Positions 53,206 to 63,982 of a stretch of 64,000 nucleotides of DNA are shown here, in pieces. The stretch spans positions 434,001 to 498,000 of the forward strand of contig NHNY01000004.1 in NCBI GenBank assembly GCA_002786065.1, written 5' to 3'. Origin of the DNA: Microcyclospora pomicola (Eukaryota > Ascomycota > Dothideomycetes > Capnodiales). The notes under the pieces are model-generated. The model saw only the letters and a program-made list of their open reading frames with translations, made no database searches and was not told where the DNA came from. Each line of letters begins with the position of its first letter. Positions within the stretch are counted from its first letter, which is position 1. A program made the translations under genes and the position numbers.

Positions 53206-54132
53206 TCAATATCGCTTCGAGAAGGCATCAGGCATGCAAATCGCTGGATGAGCTATGAGCATGGTGTATACTGCAACGAGAATAATAACTCCTTCGAAAC
53301 CGATAAAAAGTCCTTGATCGAAAGTCACGGGACCATAGAAGCCTCTGTTCAACTCCACGACTCGATATATGCATCGCCAGAAGATCAAAATCGTGGCGAG
53401 GGTCAAGGCTGGTAGAAATAGTTTGAACATCGCCGATTTGCGAGCATTCAGCGCCCATTGCTCCTGACACAAGGCATTTGGTCCCAGACTCCGCACACGA
53501 TAGCGTACTCGGAAGGCGAAGATGGCGCACAAAAAGATGAAGCAGAGGAGGGTGAAGACCTGCCAGGCCAAGCCCGCGGTCATGATGTCGGTCCCAGTAT
53601 CGAAATCGTAGAAGCTGTAGGTGGTCAATGCCGAAGCAGCCAAGGAACCACCGATCCCTTGCAGAAGGAGGGCGATGACATCGCAGGGAATGAAGATGCG
53701 CGTGTAGGTTTGTGGTTGGAAGACAGAGTTCTCCGTGCCGTATATCATGACAACCTTGCCCAGACATACGTAGACACCGGCGGAGAAGAACGCCGGAGCC
53801 AGCGTCAAGCATATGATTTGGATCAGGTATGGGGTCTCTCCGAACTGATCGAAGTGCGACCAGATGCGCCCAGCGTAGCCTATAACCTCGATGATAAGGC
53901 CTGCAGTCATGACGAGATTGAAGAAGTGAGCCCGCCTGGTCCGTATCCAGACGCCATAATAGAGGAGCAACGCGACTCCGAACAGAGCAGCGAACACTAT
54001 ATTGGCAGCAAGATCAAGTCGGTAGTTGTAGAAGCTCCATGTGATCGGACAAGTATCGAGAGTGCAATCGATGAGGACTTCAGGATCGATATAGCCGATT
54101 CCCGGAATCGACACGTTGGTCCTCGACATCAT
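53206..54132 (-). CDS. RTA1/RTM1-family seven-TM membrane protein
   Basis: Single exon, 308 residues. The pattern of seven hydrophobic segments begins NYRLDLAANIVFAALFGVALLLYYG, followed by VMTAGLIIEVIGYAGRIWS, IICLTLAPAFFSAGVYVCLGKVV, then FIPCDVIALLLQGIGG, which carries the D-x-x-x-x-x-x-Q-G-x-G-G core of the RTA1 family. A late ALTLATILIFWRCIYRVVELNRG contains the family I-x-x-R-x-x-Y-R-x-x-E motif. RTA1-like proteins are linked to lipid translocation and to resistance to aminocholesterols and azoles in yeasts; the transported lipid is not fixed. Starts MSRTNVSIPGIGYIDPEVLIDC with an extracellular N-terminus. Confidence 0.92.
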   Translation of the reverse strand: MMSRTNVSIPGIGYIDPEVLIDCTLDTCPITWSFYNYRLDLAANIVFAALFGVALLLYYGVWIRTRRAHFFNLVMTAGLIIEVIGYAGRIWSHFDQFGETPYLIQIICLTLAPAFFSAGVYVCLGKVVMIYGTENSVFQPQTYTRIFIPCDVIALLLQGIGGSLAASALTTYSFYDFDTGTDIMTAGLAWQVFTLLCFIFLCAIFAFRVRYRVRSLGPNALCQEQWALNARKSAMFKLFLPALTLATILIFWRCIYRVVELNRGFYGPVTFDQGLFIGFEGVIILVAVYTMLIAHPAICMPDAFSKRY

Positions 54133-54892
54133 GGAACCCGATCAGTCAGTCGACCATAGTGAAGACATGCAGACGATGTGATAGTGGAGGTCTGTGGAAG
54201 CAATAATGAGCTGCTGCTGGTTGCAGGGGCGCAGCAGCTCGAGCGGGAGGCGACGGGAGTGCATCTTCGCAAGGATCAACAATAGAGTTGAAGCTCAGCT
54301 AACTACCCCATCCGTCGAGGCATAGATATAAGGGGTGGTAATATACATCGGCCTCGAGTATACAAGCAGACAGGAACGCCGAACCTTTGATCAAACTATG
54401 GTCGACTGTGGATGTGAACTCGTACATGAAGTTCCGGCCTGAGGCACGACCGGAGTTGTTCCAGCAACACTCAACCACTAGAACTTCGCTCACAGTCATG
54501 ATCGGACTGTTCAGTCTGTGTTCATCAGCTCTCTGCCAGATATGACTCTTGGCATTCGAAGACAGGCATTACGAGCTCGAACAATAATGGTCGCCGGTGA
54601 TCCAAGGTATGAAGTGGTGTGCAGTATGATTCGCCGAAGGAGGCAAGCTACAAGAGCAGCTCAGACGCCATGACTTCCGCAGCCATCCATCAGATGACCT
54701 TCGTCTTTCCGCCGAGGCGCTCCCTTGTATACTCTACTGGAAGTCTGACAATGAGTGTTCTTTGCCTGGCCACACGAGGTATCGCGCCGGGTCAATCTCG
54801 TTCTGACTTCGTCATGCGCACAACCCAGAAATATGTGGCCGCGATCCAGGATCACCAAGGATTGCCATAACAGCAGGAGTACTATTGAGTGG

Positions 54893-55540
54893 ATCCACCA
54901 GCATAACTTCGTTCTGAGCAATCCTATACGCCCATACCTGGACTTGGCATGGATGGAGCACTACACTATGCCGCCGTCTATCTTAATTCGTAACGCTAAA
55001 GTCTGCACGAAGAATGGTAGCGGACGACGATCAGCGTTGGTGCATTGATCTACACAGTCTGTCTTAGATTCTTCACACAGCAACCACCGCACAAACCTGG
55101 GGCGGACCGAGAGCGAGTCTGCATAAGATCCTCCTTCTGGCTTTGGCAGGCCCTTGTGGCAAGGATTATGATACCAAGAGTTTCTCCGCAACGAAGACCT
55201 GCCGACCATGCCGGAAATCCACCAGCATAACTTCGTTCTGAGCAATCCTATACGCCCATACCTGGACTTGGCATGGATGGAGCACTACACTATGCCGCCA
55301 TCTATCGTAACTCGTAACGCTAAAGTCTGCACGAAGAATGGTAGCGGACGACGATCTGCGTTGGTGCGTTGATCTACACAGTCTGTCTTAGATTCTTCAC
55401 ACAGGAACCAGCGCACAAACCTGGGGCGGACCGAGAGCGAGTCTGCATAAGATCCTCCTTCTCGCTTTGGCACCCTCTTGTGGCAAGGATCATGATACCA
55501 AGAGTTTCTCCGCAGCGAAGACCTGCCGACCATGCCGGAA
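54893..55540 (+). repeat. Head-to-tail tandem duplication, two 324-bp units
   Basis: Unit 1 spans 54893-55216 and unit 2 spans 55217-55540, directly abutting. By eye they differ at 13 of 324 positions (about 4 percent) without indels; six are transitions and seven are transversions, five of those G/C exchanges. An open minus-strand frame crosses most of each unit, but about eight of the substitutions change its amino acids, so it is probably not a protein under selection. C-to-T dominance expected from repeat-induced point mutation is absent; 324 bp is also below the usual length threshold for that process. Not a known transposon end: no terminal repeats or target duplication seen. Confidence 0.9.
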
Positions 55541-56342
55541 AGTTCGAGATTGTCCATGGGTCGGCTGAAGATCATCATGGACCTCTGGCCACTTAGCTTA
55601 TTCTCGTCAGGCACCACATGACCTATTGCTTTGCTCACGTTTCAGCCCTGGGTGGATTCCGGATCCTGCGGCAAGGAGGATCTCTCGTTGCACGCAATCA
55701 CGCCAGCAGAACAATTTTCTTACACACGCGTGACATGGCATCGATTACAGTCTATCAAGGCACACGTTCCCCCTGGCTTCAACACAATTCGCCGACAAGT
55801 CGCGCGTGCCAGAACGCCCCCAGGACATATGAGCTGCAGGTACAGGATCGCCTGTGGAAGTCAAAATCGCAAATTCCACGCCCTCCGCAATTTCTACCCC
55901 ACAATCTGCCCAGAGCGGGAAAGCTGGGCTGGAGTCTCGGCTGCGACATCCAGGAACAAGACCACCGACCACGCTAGAGCGCTATGCAATTCCTTCTTTG
56001 ATCAATTGTAACCTCATCCGCCTCATTTCTTCTCGGCACGTGCGACCGTTTTTATGCACTGGGCTGCGTCGGACGTCCATTCCCCGCATACTTCTGGGCA
56101 ACTGACGAGTCCACATGGAACCACTCTGTGACGAGCTGGTCTGCGCCGCCGGCGCCTTCGCTCCCGGACCAGCGTCTGGTGCAGTCTTAACATAATCCAC
56201 AAATCTCTTGTCTAATATTGCCCGCAAGCTTGGCCATGATCCGCCTAGAGATGTCCTGATGGAGGAAATGTATGCTCTGAAGCCAGAGAAGACGCCACAT
56301 TCCGACCGCGGCCATCAAGTCACACTTCATGGCGAGTAATGT

Positions 56343-56349
56343 TATATAA
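56343..56349 (+). promoter_or_regulatory. TATA box, HsbA gene
   Basis: TATATAA 112 bases before the ATG at 56455, followed by a CT/CA-rich leader, typical of strongly expressed secreted proteins. Confidence 0.5.
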
Positions 56350-56454
56350 CAGCCCCTGCGATTCTCCAACGACCACTTCTCTTCTCCATCCACATCACTC
56401 CACAAGAACACTCTCCCAACACCACACCAGTCCCTCCAACACACCACCGCAAAC

Positions 56455-57021
56455 ATGCGCTTCAGCTCCATCGCCGCCGCCGCCTTCTTGGCCAGCACTG
56501 TCTCCGCAAGCGGTGCCACCATTGTCTCGGCCCTGGGCACGATCTCCAAGGCCAACGCCCTCCTCAACACCACTGTCGCCAACTGGGACGGCAGCCTTCT
56601 CGGCGCCTTCCCCATCCTGATTGACTCCAACAACCTCGTCACCGACATCAACAACGGTACCGCTGTCGCCAACGCCTCCGCGCCTCTCGACACCAACGAG
56701 GCCGTCTCCGTCTACACCGCCGTGGTAGTAAGTCAATCTTGCTCATGATCTCCTGCCGCTTCTCCATACTGATTCGATGTCCAGTCGCTCTCCAACGACG
56801 TGAACAAGACCCTCACCAACATCATCAAGGCCAAGCCCAAGTTCGACAAGCTCTTCATCTCCGGCATCACCAAGAACTCGCTCGTGCAGAGCAAGAACGC
56901 CACCGACGCATTCGGCGCCGCCGTCGTCGCCAAGGTCCCTGCATACCTCCAGTCGACCGCTCAGGGTGTCGTTGCCAACCTCGACGCCATGTTCAACAAG
57001 GCCCTCGCCGCCTACAAGTAG
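56455..57021 (+). CDS. Hydrophobic surface-binding protein A (HsbA) family, secreted
   Basis: Exons 56455-56727 and 56785-57021 (57-nt intron), 169 residues. Signal peptide residues 1-18 (FSSIAAAAFLASTVSA). The mature part is all-helical with the HsbA pattern: IVSALGTISKANALLNTTVANWDGSLLGAFPILIDS, then after the splice SLSNDVNKTLTNIIKAKPKFDKLF and a terminal helix VVANLDAMFNKALAAYK. HsbA proteins coat hydrophobic surfaces and help recruit cutinase-like hydrolases; they are usually secreted during growth on solid hydrophobic substrate. Strong codon bias produces opposite-strand open frames, which are not annotated. It is convergent with the secreted carboxypeptidase gene. Confidence 0.9.
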
Positions 57022-57588
57022 ATGTGACGCGCGTGTTGCGGCAGATGGATCACGACGCATGAAATTGAGACGCATGACTCTTACTGATGGCTGGGGTGGC
57101 TATGTCGCCAGCTCGTTGGTGAGCTTGGTCGATCATACATTGTATATAGCTGGTCTTGTGTAGGCCTCCCAAAATGTGCCATGGCAAAAGTTTACTTCAT
57201 TTCTCGCTTCATTGCTTCACCTGTCCGTTTCAGTGAAGTGGTAGTTGCGTGCAGAAGCAAGTCACAGTGGCTCGATTCCGTGCCGTCAGAGATCACACTA
57301 GAGGCCTCGATCCTTCCGCCACAGCAAACCATGCCGTGCGCGCAGCGACCCGCTGTGAGCGCAAAATGGCCCCGTCTGTACCCGCAAGCCGTGGACGCAG
57401 ACACTCCATCACAATGATGTGGCTTGTACACTACGAAGAGATATGACTCTAGTCTCTACCTTACGGCATACACCGAGGACACTGACAATACCTCTAGTCT
57501 GCTTTACACTGCAATGACTTTCGGCCAGAGCACTATAGCGCGCTAGGTCACAGCTCATTTACACACTTCCTCATCGCACAAAGCGTAA
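57022..57588. other. Convergent intergenic region, 567 bases
   Basis: 3' regions of HsbA and the carboxypeptidase. No gene seen. Confidence 0.5.
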
Positions 57589-59124
57589 TCATGTGCTAGC
57601 CAGCACCTTCTTGCTCATCGTCTGCTTGAACGCCTGCAGCGCCACGGCTGGCGCGTAATAGGGCACCTCGTGGCCCGCGCCGTACACTTGCAGCCAGGAG
57701 AAGTTGTTCTGGGTCTTGAACAGGCCGCCGGCCTTGCCGCTCACGGTGTAGCTCTGGAGCGACTTGCTGGTGAAGCCGGTCGGGGCGACCTGCTGGGCGA
57801 CGTTGTAGTTGCCGAGGTAGTTGCAGATGAAGTCGGCGTCGCCCGCCCACATGAGGATCTGGATGCCGGACTTGACGTCGCCGAGCATGGTCGCCAGCGA
57901 GCTGCGGCTGTCGTCGCCGAAGTTCTCGAAGTTGTTGTACACATCGTCGCCGCACTCGGTGTAGCTGACCTTGGCCCCGATCTTGCTGCGGATCGAGGCC
58001 GAGTTGATGTAGTTCTGGTACGTGGCGGGCGGGTACGGGTCGTTGGATGGCTCGCGAACGTCGTAGACGTCAAAGTCTTCGTCGTTGATGATCGCTTCCT
58101 CGATGTATCGCTGGCAGGTGCTCTCGGCGCTCTCGCATGATGACGTCTGCGAGCTGCTGGTCAGGGAAGTGCATTTCTGGAGCGCAGGCTTGCACTTGTT
58201 GGTCATCTGAGTGTTGTAGCTGCTACGTTGGCTGGCCGTGATGAGTTGGCTGTGCATCGTTAGCTTTGCGTCAGGTCGGGGAGAGTGGACAGAACTGACT
58301 TGTAGGAGTTGTTGTACGCATAGTCGATGTAGGCTTGGTACTGGATGATCGGGTCGTACCAGCCGTTGTTGATACCAAGAGCGACAAGGTTGATCTTCTC
58401 GCCAGTGATACTGCCACTTGCAATCTTGTTGTTCTGAGTTTCGGTGTAATTTGCGAATTCGGGACCGTAGTGTCCACCATACGATTCAGTGAAGATACCG
58501 AAGTCACGGCTCTCGTATTGTGGGAACTGCTTGTAGAATGCCTGGAGGAATGTCCACACGTAGGGAGCTGCAGCAACAGTACCAGCAACATCTGGCGTGC
58601 CGTTGTCACCGTATGAGAAACCAGTGCCGATCGGTTGGTCCACATATAGCATATTAGCGTAGGTGTTGAAGCTGTAAAGTCGTCAATTTCAGCATCAATA
58701 AATATAGTAGTTATGCAACACACCTGTAAGGGTTCGTGCTTGGGGTAGAGGCGCCATTGTAGAATTGGCATGGGCCGTTCTCCTGGAAGAGACCGATCAT
58801 GGAAGAGCAGCCGGGTCCGCCATTGAACCATGTCGCCAATGGAGCGGTCGTGGCATTGTTGCGTGCCTCGAAGAACCAGAAAAACATGTGTAGACCACTG
58901 CCGACATCGATGTAACCACTGTATTGGTTGACACCAGGGGTAGTCTCACAGACGCCACTGTTCGTGACATAGTCGAGCTTTGCATTGGTGCTTTTGTCGA
59001 CGACGACAGTGTGTTCGACACCTTCGTCGGTAGTGTAGGAGCTACGCTTGAGTAGCGGATGCTCAGCCGGCGCTGCCAGGACGGTAGCGGCACCTGCCAA
59101 GAGGACCAAGAACTTGGACAGCAT
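57589..59124 (-). CDS. Secreted serine carboxypeptidase (peptidase family S10)
   Basis: Exons 59124-58724, 58671-58300 and 58249-57589, introns of 52 and 50 nt, 477 residues. Signal peptide residues 1-17 (FLVLLAGAATVLA), then a short propeptide ending LLKR, a possible Kex2 site. Catalytic triad: Ser197 in FTESYGGHYGPEF, Asp in WAGDADFICNYLG, His in VYGAGHEVPYYAP. Other landmarks: WFNGGPGCSSMIG (oxyanion region), NMLYVDQPIGTGFSYG. The second join (YNNSY|NQLITASQ) has a perfect GCTAAC branch and removes a short open frame that would otherwise split the gene. The enzyme trims C-terminal residues from peptides in the acidic extracellular space or vacuole. Gene lies tail-to-tail with HsbA. Confidence 0.93.
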
Positions 59125-59524
59125 TTTGACGTGGTTTAAGGATGTTTCTCTTATGTATGAAGGTCGATTCTGACCAGGATAAAGATGTCGAAATCGTGAA
59201 TGACCTGAGGACGGGCGAGCATGGCTTGATATTAATACTGTTCATGTTGACCCACCAGCAGGCATGCTCGGCCACTCCTGAGCGATCTATTAGCATCTGC
59301 ATCTCCCGTAGTGCATGATACCTCGAGACTGATAAGAGAAGCATGATGCCAAGCTTCGAGAAGCAACGAATCGAAGGGAGCGAGTTCCTATGTTTGAATA
59401 AGGTTCCGCAGATCATCCCCGGGTTCAAGCTCCATTGGGCAGCTCGCCGACCGTGGCGCGCGACCTCAATGTGACCGTCGCAAATCGCCATCCACTCGAC
59501 TCCTCCCCAGGCTGCTTCATGGTT
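59125..59524. other. Intergenic, 400 bases, carboxypeptidase promoter side
   Basis: Upstream of the carboxypeptidase gene and 3' of the small gene at 59525. No distinct element seen. Confidence 0.5.
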
Positions 59525-59996
59525 TCATAAACCTGCTGTGATCGCCAACTCAAAAACGACCTTCCCAAAGGATCTATGGCTGGAAGCGATGACTACTCTG
59601 CCAAGACGGAGGATCGCCCCAACTAGCCCATCCGCCGTAGCATCCGCGCGGTGGAGCTTGCGTGCATTGGACAGGTACAGATCGTCTGCATTCACATGCT
59701 GGCGGGCGTCCCCGACGTTATCCGGCTCATCAGCCACCTTCTTCGCTGATGTTAGCCTGAAAGCCATGTCGATGAAGTTGTCAGGAGCTAGAGCGGCTGC
59801 ACGGTGTTGGGGAGTGATCACACCTACCAGATTCGCCTCATCACACAACTGCCAGAAGTGGCACTCGCTGATATGTTAAATTCCGTCAAAGAAATCAGCA
59901 TCAGACACATACACAGACGTTGGAGCTGGGAAGGTCAAGAGCTGCTATGATGAGACTCGTGTCTTTGGAGGCAGAAGTGCGCTGGCTGGCCATCAT
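59525..59996 (-). CDS. Small conserved-looking protein, unknown function
   Basis: Two exons, 59996-59919 and 59863-59525 (55-nt intron, GTCTGT to GCGAG; a GTATGT donor six bases further is an alternative), 138 residues. The first exon is MMASQRTSASKDTSLIIAAL, the second begins CHFWQLCDEANLVG and contains IDMAFRLTSAKKVADEPDNVGDARQHV and DDLYLSNARKLHRADATADGLVGAILRLG. The DNVGDAR-x-H-V-N-A-D-D-L-Y-L segment looks conserved and helical. No known domain recognised. The exon-intron structure is a best guess; the second exon is the firm part. Confidence 0.5.
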
Positions 59997-60290
59997 GGCA
60001 ATGTTTCAAACCACCTGCTTCAACAACGTACAAGTCGTATACACTCGCTTCGAAAACTAAATTGTGAAGAGTGCGACTGCATTGGTACTTATAGAGCTGA
60101 TCTTGCTTGCTAGCCCACAATATAGCACTTAAAAAGACATCCTTGTCTCTGCCGCGCACTGTTGGGCGAGCAAATTTGCTGTGCATCCACGAAGCAGCTT
60201 GAGCCCACCGGATCAGGCTTCTGCTGTAGTGATCAGAATATTTGAAAGCGTCGTTGGGGAGTACACCGCCGCAACAAGAAGCACAAGCTG

Positions 60291-61053
60291 TCAGTCAACC
60301 TCGACCGTGCTGTAACTCTCCGAAGCCGGCAAGAATGAAACGTGACTGCGAGCCGTATGCTCTCTTGTTCTGTTGCTGAGCCTTGGAAAGTCTGAAGTTG
60401 GCCCAGCTCTTACAAATCTCCCTTGAAGCTCGATGGGAAGCAGGATGTGCCGCAGCAGGAATTTCAATAGACCTCCGGCGTGAGCATCACTTTTGGGGAA
60501 ATAGCGCTTTCTACGATTAGTGTAGTCCGCCAGATCCTCCTCTGTCTCGAACAGCCTGACCTCCATGCCGTTTCTTCTACTGTCCAGCATATCACAGATG
60601 TTGACGTGAGAGTTCATGACAACCTTAAAATGTCAGCGAGGTTAAAACTTCTGCCACAGCGCGGAGACTTACCACGCGCATGTCCTCCATATGTGGAGGA
60701 ATAGGATCGATCCTGAGCAATTCGCAGATCCCACGCCATGAACAAACATCGTCTTCATCAACACCGAATATGGCGTTGAACTCTGTGGCCATTGCGACTG
60801 TGAACCTCTGATAGGCTCTTTCTTGCTCAGGGTGAGCCCGACCACATGAAGACCTCCTCCACTTGAAGAACTTGCACATACGGCGAAACTCCGTTGGTGT
60901 TGACCTTGCTCGGATGTATTGAAAAGTAGGGTAGGTCGCAAAGAAACCATCGATGTGATCTGGCTCAACGGCTTCAGTCTGCGGTTTCAAAACAAGTTCG
61001 GCGAGCAGTTGTGGTAGGGCATCTTCAGCCGTTGCTGCAGTTGGTGTGTCCAT
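60291..61053 (-). CDS. Conserved ascomycete protein of unknown function
   Basis: Exons 61053-60673 and 60623-60291 (49-nt intron, GTAAGT, GCTGAC branch), 237 residues. After a variable N-terminus the body has the pattern of a family seen widely in filamentous ascomycetes: YPTFQYIRARSTPTEFRRMCKFFKW, FTVAMATEFNAIFGVDEDDVCSWRGICELLRIDPIPPHMEDMRVVVMNSHVNICDMLDS and a later VRLFETEEDLADYT...RYFPKSDAHAGGLLKFLLRHIL. Members are short, single-domain and helical, often in multi-copy families in some fungi. No biochemical function is known to me. The splice restores the HVN(I/L)xD motif, which supports the model. Confidence 0.75.
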
Positions 61054-61514
61054 GCTGGTGCTGTGGGACCATCAGCATACAGCCGAACACTACAGTCTTG
61101 GTATCACTGACCGCAAGCGTTCCAGGTTGGTGATCAAGCAAGAAGTCAGGAGAGTCAAAGTGAAGCAGCTACCACAGAATATCACTTTGTGACGCTAGCG
61201 CGCACTAGCGCGTTTGCAGGTGATGTTCACTGGCATTAACGTAGCAAGAAGCGAAGCAGTAGCTGAAATTCATGTGATTGTTGTACTTACAGCGAAGACA
61301 AGAGTTCGCTCGGATCGTATTTCCCGCCCAAGCAGCAGACACTTCGTCAGGCTCGCCCTAAGTTTTACGTCCATCATCAAGAGCGCGGGCGTCCAAGCTC
61401 GTATATCGATGTGTTCAGTGAGCGTGCAAGAAGGCAAGCACAGTCATGAGCAACGTCTGCGTACTCAATGGTATTCCTGGACCTTCTCATCCATGCCTCG
61501 TTCCTTTATCGTAC
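61054..61514. other. Intergenic, 461 bases
   Basis: Between the orphan gene's start and the dynamin 3' end. A 20-base GCGCTAGTGCGC-like element lies near 61196-61210; no gene. Confidence 0.45.
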
Positions 61515-63982
61515 TCAGAGCTTTGCTAGAATTTTCTTCGCCTCGATCAAACTCCCAATTTCTTTTGCAAGCTGTGCACGCTCCCTCTTCAGGTTCGGAG
61601 CTTCGCCAGCAATACTTTCCAGCTCTTCCGGGCTCAGCTGGCTGACGAACATGGGGGAGAAATACCTTAGAGGACTCGCGCTGCCATTGAGCAAAAAGTG
61701 ATCTGCTGCTTGCTTGCAAACGTTGTCGACAAATGTCTTTCGGGTCACTTTGTAGTACGCCTGCAGATTGTCGTGGATCTCTTGGACAGTATGTTCGGCA
61801 TTGCTCTTTCGGTAGCTGTTGATGACGTGGTCCAGAGGGACGACATTACCGAGTAAGCCGCCATTCACAGCCGACCGTTTGAGACTGGCAAGAGTTTTGT
61901 CCTTTTGCCTATGGCCAGTTAGCTGAGAGTCATTCCTGGCGAAGCAATTGCCGCAACTTACCTTTTATCAAGATTGTTGCTGAAGTAATGATTGAGCGTC
62001 ATCGGGACTCCGTCACTCTCCACCTCGAGAAGAAAATTGGTCTGCTTAATGGCATTCTCATAGCGGCCGATCAATCCTTCGAATAGAGCAGCGAGCACGG
62101 CGTTCCTCACATTGACATGGACGCAGACGGAATCCAGTGCAGCGTTGATGAACCTGTGGACCATCACAATGGTGTCGCTGACAAATGCGAGGCTAATGTC
62201 CTCCCACTTCGCAGCTTGTTTTCTCATTGTTGTAGCCAGGATAGCCGTGTTCCATGTGCCCAGCTCGAAGCCACGATTGCCATGATAAATCGAACTGAGC
62301 CAATCCGTAATGCCAGTCTGTGCAGCAGAAGACAGGCTTTGATTTGGATGCAGAACGTCAATAAGATCTTTCACGTCTTCTTCCTTCCTAGTGTCCCACA
62401 GCGCATCGGGATCTGTGGCAGTGTCCGTATCCGTAGAAGCGCTTGGTTCAGCATCTTTTGTTGAAGATGCTGCTTGCGGAGCACCGAATTGGCTGACCCC
62501 AAATTATGGTGGCACCGCCTGAGAGCCTGCTGGATGCATTGCTTCAGCTTGTGGCGCGTCGTCCACTTTGGTCGGGGGCAGAAACGAGTAGACCTGGCCA
62601 TGCAGTTCCATGTCGCGAGCATACACCTCCATTCGGGACTTGGCAGCTGGCGCGATGCGGAGTGAAGCGTGTGCATTGAATGCATCGTCATTGCCATGGT
62701 TAGCACTCAGAGCAAGAGTCACAAGGCGCTGAAACTTCGTAGCGACCTCAGTGAGGAATGCGACTTGTGCGGCATAGCTAGAGCGTTCTGCACCCAGGCC
62801 GTTGAGGCTTTTGAGCGCATCGTTCAGTCTCTTACGAATCTCTTGTTGCACCTGTAATCTTCAGTCAGTACTGCTTAAGCTGGCAAGTATGAAGTTTCCT
62901 TACTCTTGGAAATTCGGTTTTGATCAGACCGGAAAGCACTTCCTTCAGCCGAACTCTCAGAGATTCAACCCCAACCTTATCCTTGTCAATGTCGCTCCAC
63001 GGGCTAACGGAACGGAAGAAGTCCATCTCTAAGCTCATGCGTTGTAAATTCAAGTCGGATAAATGCTGTTGACCTGGGTTTCGCACAATGTGCCAACCTG
63101 TAAATGGTAAGCTAGACTCATACTGATGTTATGATTTACCTTACCTAGCTTCATCCTCTGCACACGACCCTCCACAAGGTCGATGACCCTTGGTTCCGCG
63201 CCTTTGTCCACAAGATCTGGCTTTGTCAGGACTCCAAGGGTCCTATTACCATCAGGATCGACATCAGCAGCAAGCTCCAGAATTTCTTGCGTGGCAACAT
63301 CCACGTTGGCTGGTATGACAGTAAGCATAATCGAGCGAGGGTTCTTCATGTATCCGAGGACCATGTTCTTCACAAGAGCAATGTCGGCTTTCGTGGTAAG
63401 TCCGGCGGTGGTACTCTTGAAGATTCCCGGCACATCGACCACGCTGAGGTGCTCCTGATCGGTACCGGCGATTTCGAGACGCAAGACATCGTTCGAGAAC
63501 GTAGGTTTAACTCCGCTTGAGTCTCCCGAGTTGGACAAGCCCATTACGTCGTGAACCTTTCCTCTTATCAGTAGGTGGGTACGTAACTTGCTATACTGTT
63601 TGGCTGCACGTACCTCTTTCATGATCTTTGAGAACAATTTCGAGCTCAACGACTTCAGATCGCTCTTCGCCCAGGCCTTGAGAGTGGAGGCGTGCTCCGC
63701 AGAAGCATCACGAGCCGGTATGATAGAGACTGAGATGTTCTCGGTCGTTGCGCGGCGAAAGACGAATTGAGTAGCGAAGCGTGTGCAAAGACCACTGTCG
63801 CGAGGTAAGGGTTTCTTCATCAAGCCTTCTAGTACGCTGCTCTTTCCAGACGACTGATCACCAACAACGACGATTTGTGGGAGATCCACAAGCTCACCGA
63901 CGCCACAAGCAAACAACTTGTCAATCTTCTCTAGCATGGCAGGCTCACCGAGCCCGAAATTGCTAGCGTTTTCGTGCGCCAT
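61515..63982 (-). CDS. Dynamin-family GTPase, Mx/interferon-induced-like
   Basis: Six exons, 63982-63614, 63556-63145, 63097-62904, 62851-62586, 62492-61962 and 61908-61515, about 721 residues. GTPase motifs: G1 GDQSSGKSS (41-49), switch RFATQF, G3 DVPG, G4 TKPD, and the dynamin EILELAADVDPDGNRTLGV block. The middle domain has GNRGFELGTWNTAIL and the GED at the C-terminus has AYYKVTRKTFVDNVCKQAADHFLL ending LIEAKKILAKL. No PH or proline-rich domain, as in the Mx/Vps1-like fungal group. The fourth intron (93 nt, GTTTCT donor) lies in a low-complexity loop and is the least certain; the first intron is 57 nt, in frame and stop-free. Dynamins sever or shape membranes; the exact organelle is unknown. 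Confidence 0.88.

Larger units (their letters stand above)
54133..56454. other. Gene-poor intergenic region, 2.3 kb
   Basis: No supported gene. It carries the 324-bp tandem duplication and ends with the TATA promoter of HsbA. Several 80-120 codon frames occur in both directions but share no domain. Confidence 0.55.

Noticed and set aside
54950-55050. Amidohydrolase-like start (ILIRNAKVCTKNG) on the plus strand of the repeat
   Set aside because: Only about a dozen residues resemble the family and the frame ends at once; chance resemblance is likely.
54961-55638. Paired minus-strand frames in the tandem repeat as a duplicated gene
   Set aside because: The frame is interrupted at the same place in each unit and most differences between units change amino acids, so selection for protein is not supported.
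56395-57075. Long minus-strand open frames opposite HsbA
   Set aside because: Codon-bias shadows of HsbA; composition is Gly/Asp/Val repetitive and without domains.
57670-58140. 156-codon plus-strand frame opposite the carboxypeptidase
   Set aside because: Shadow of the GC-rich third exon of the S10 gene, low-complexity Val/Ala/Asp.
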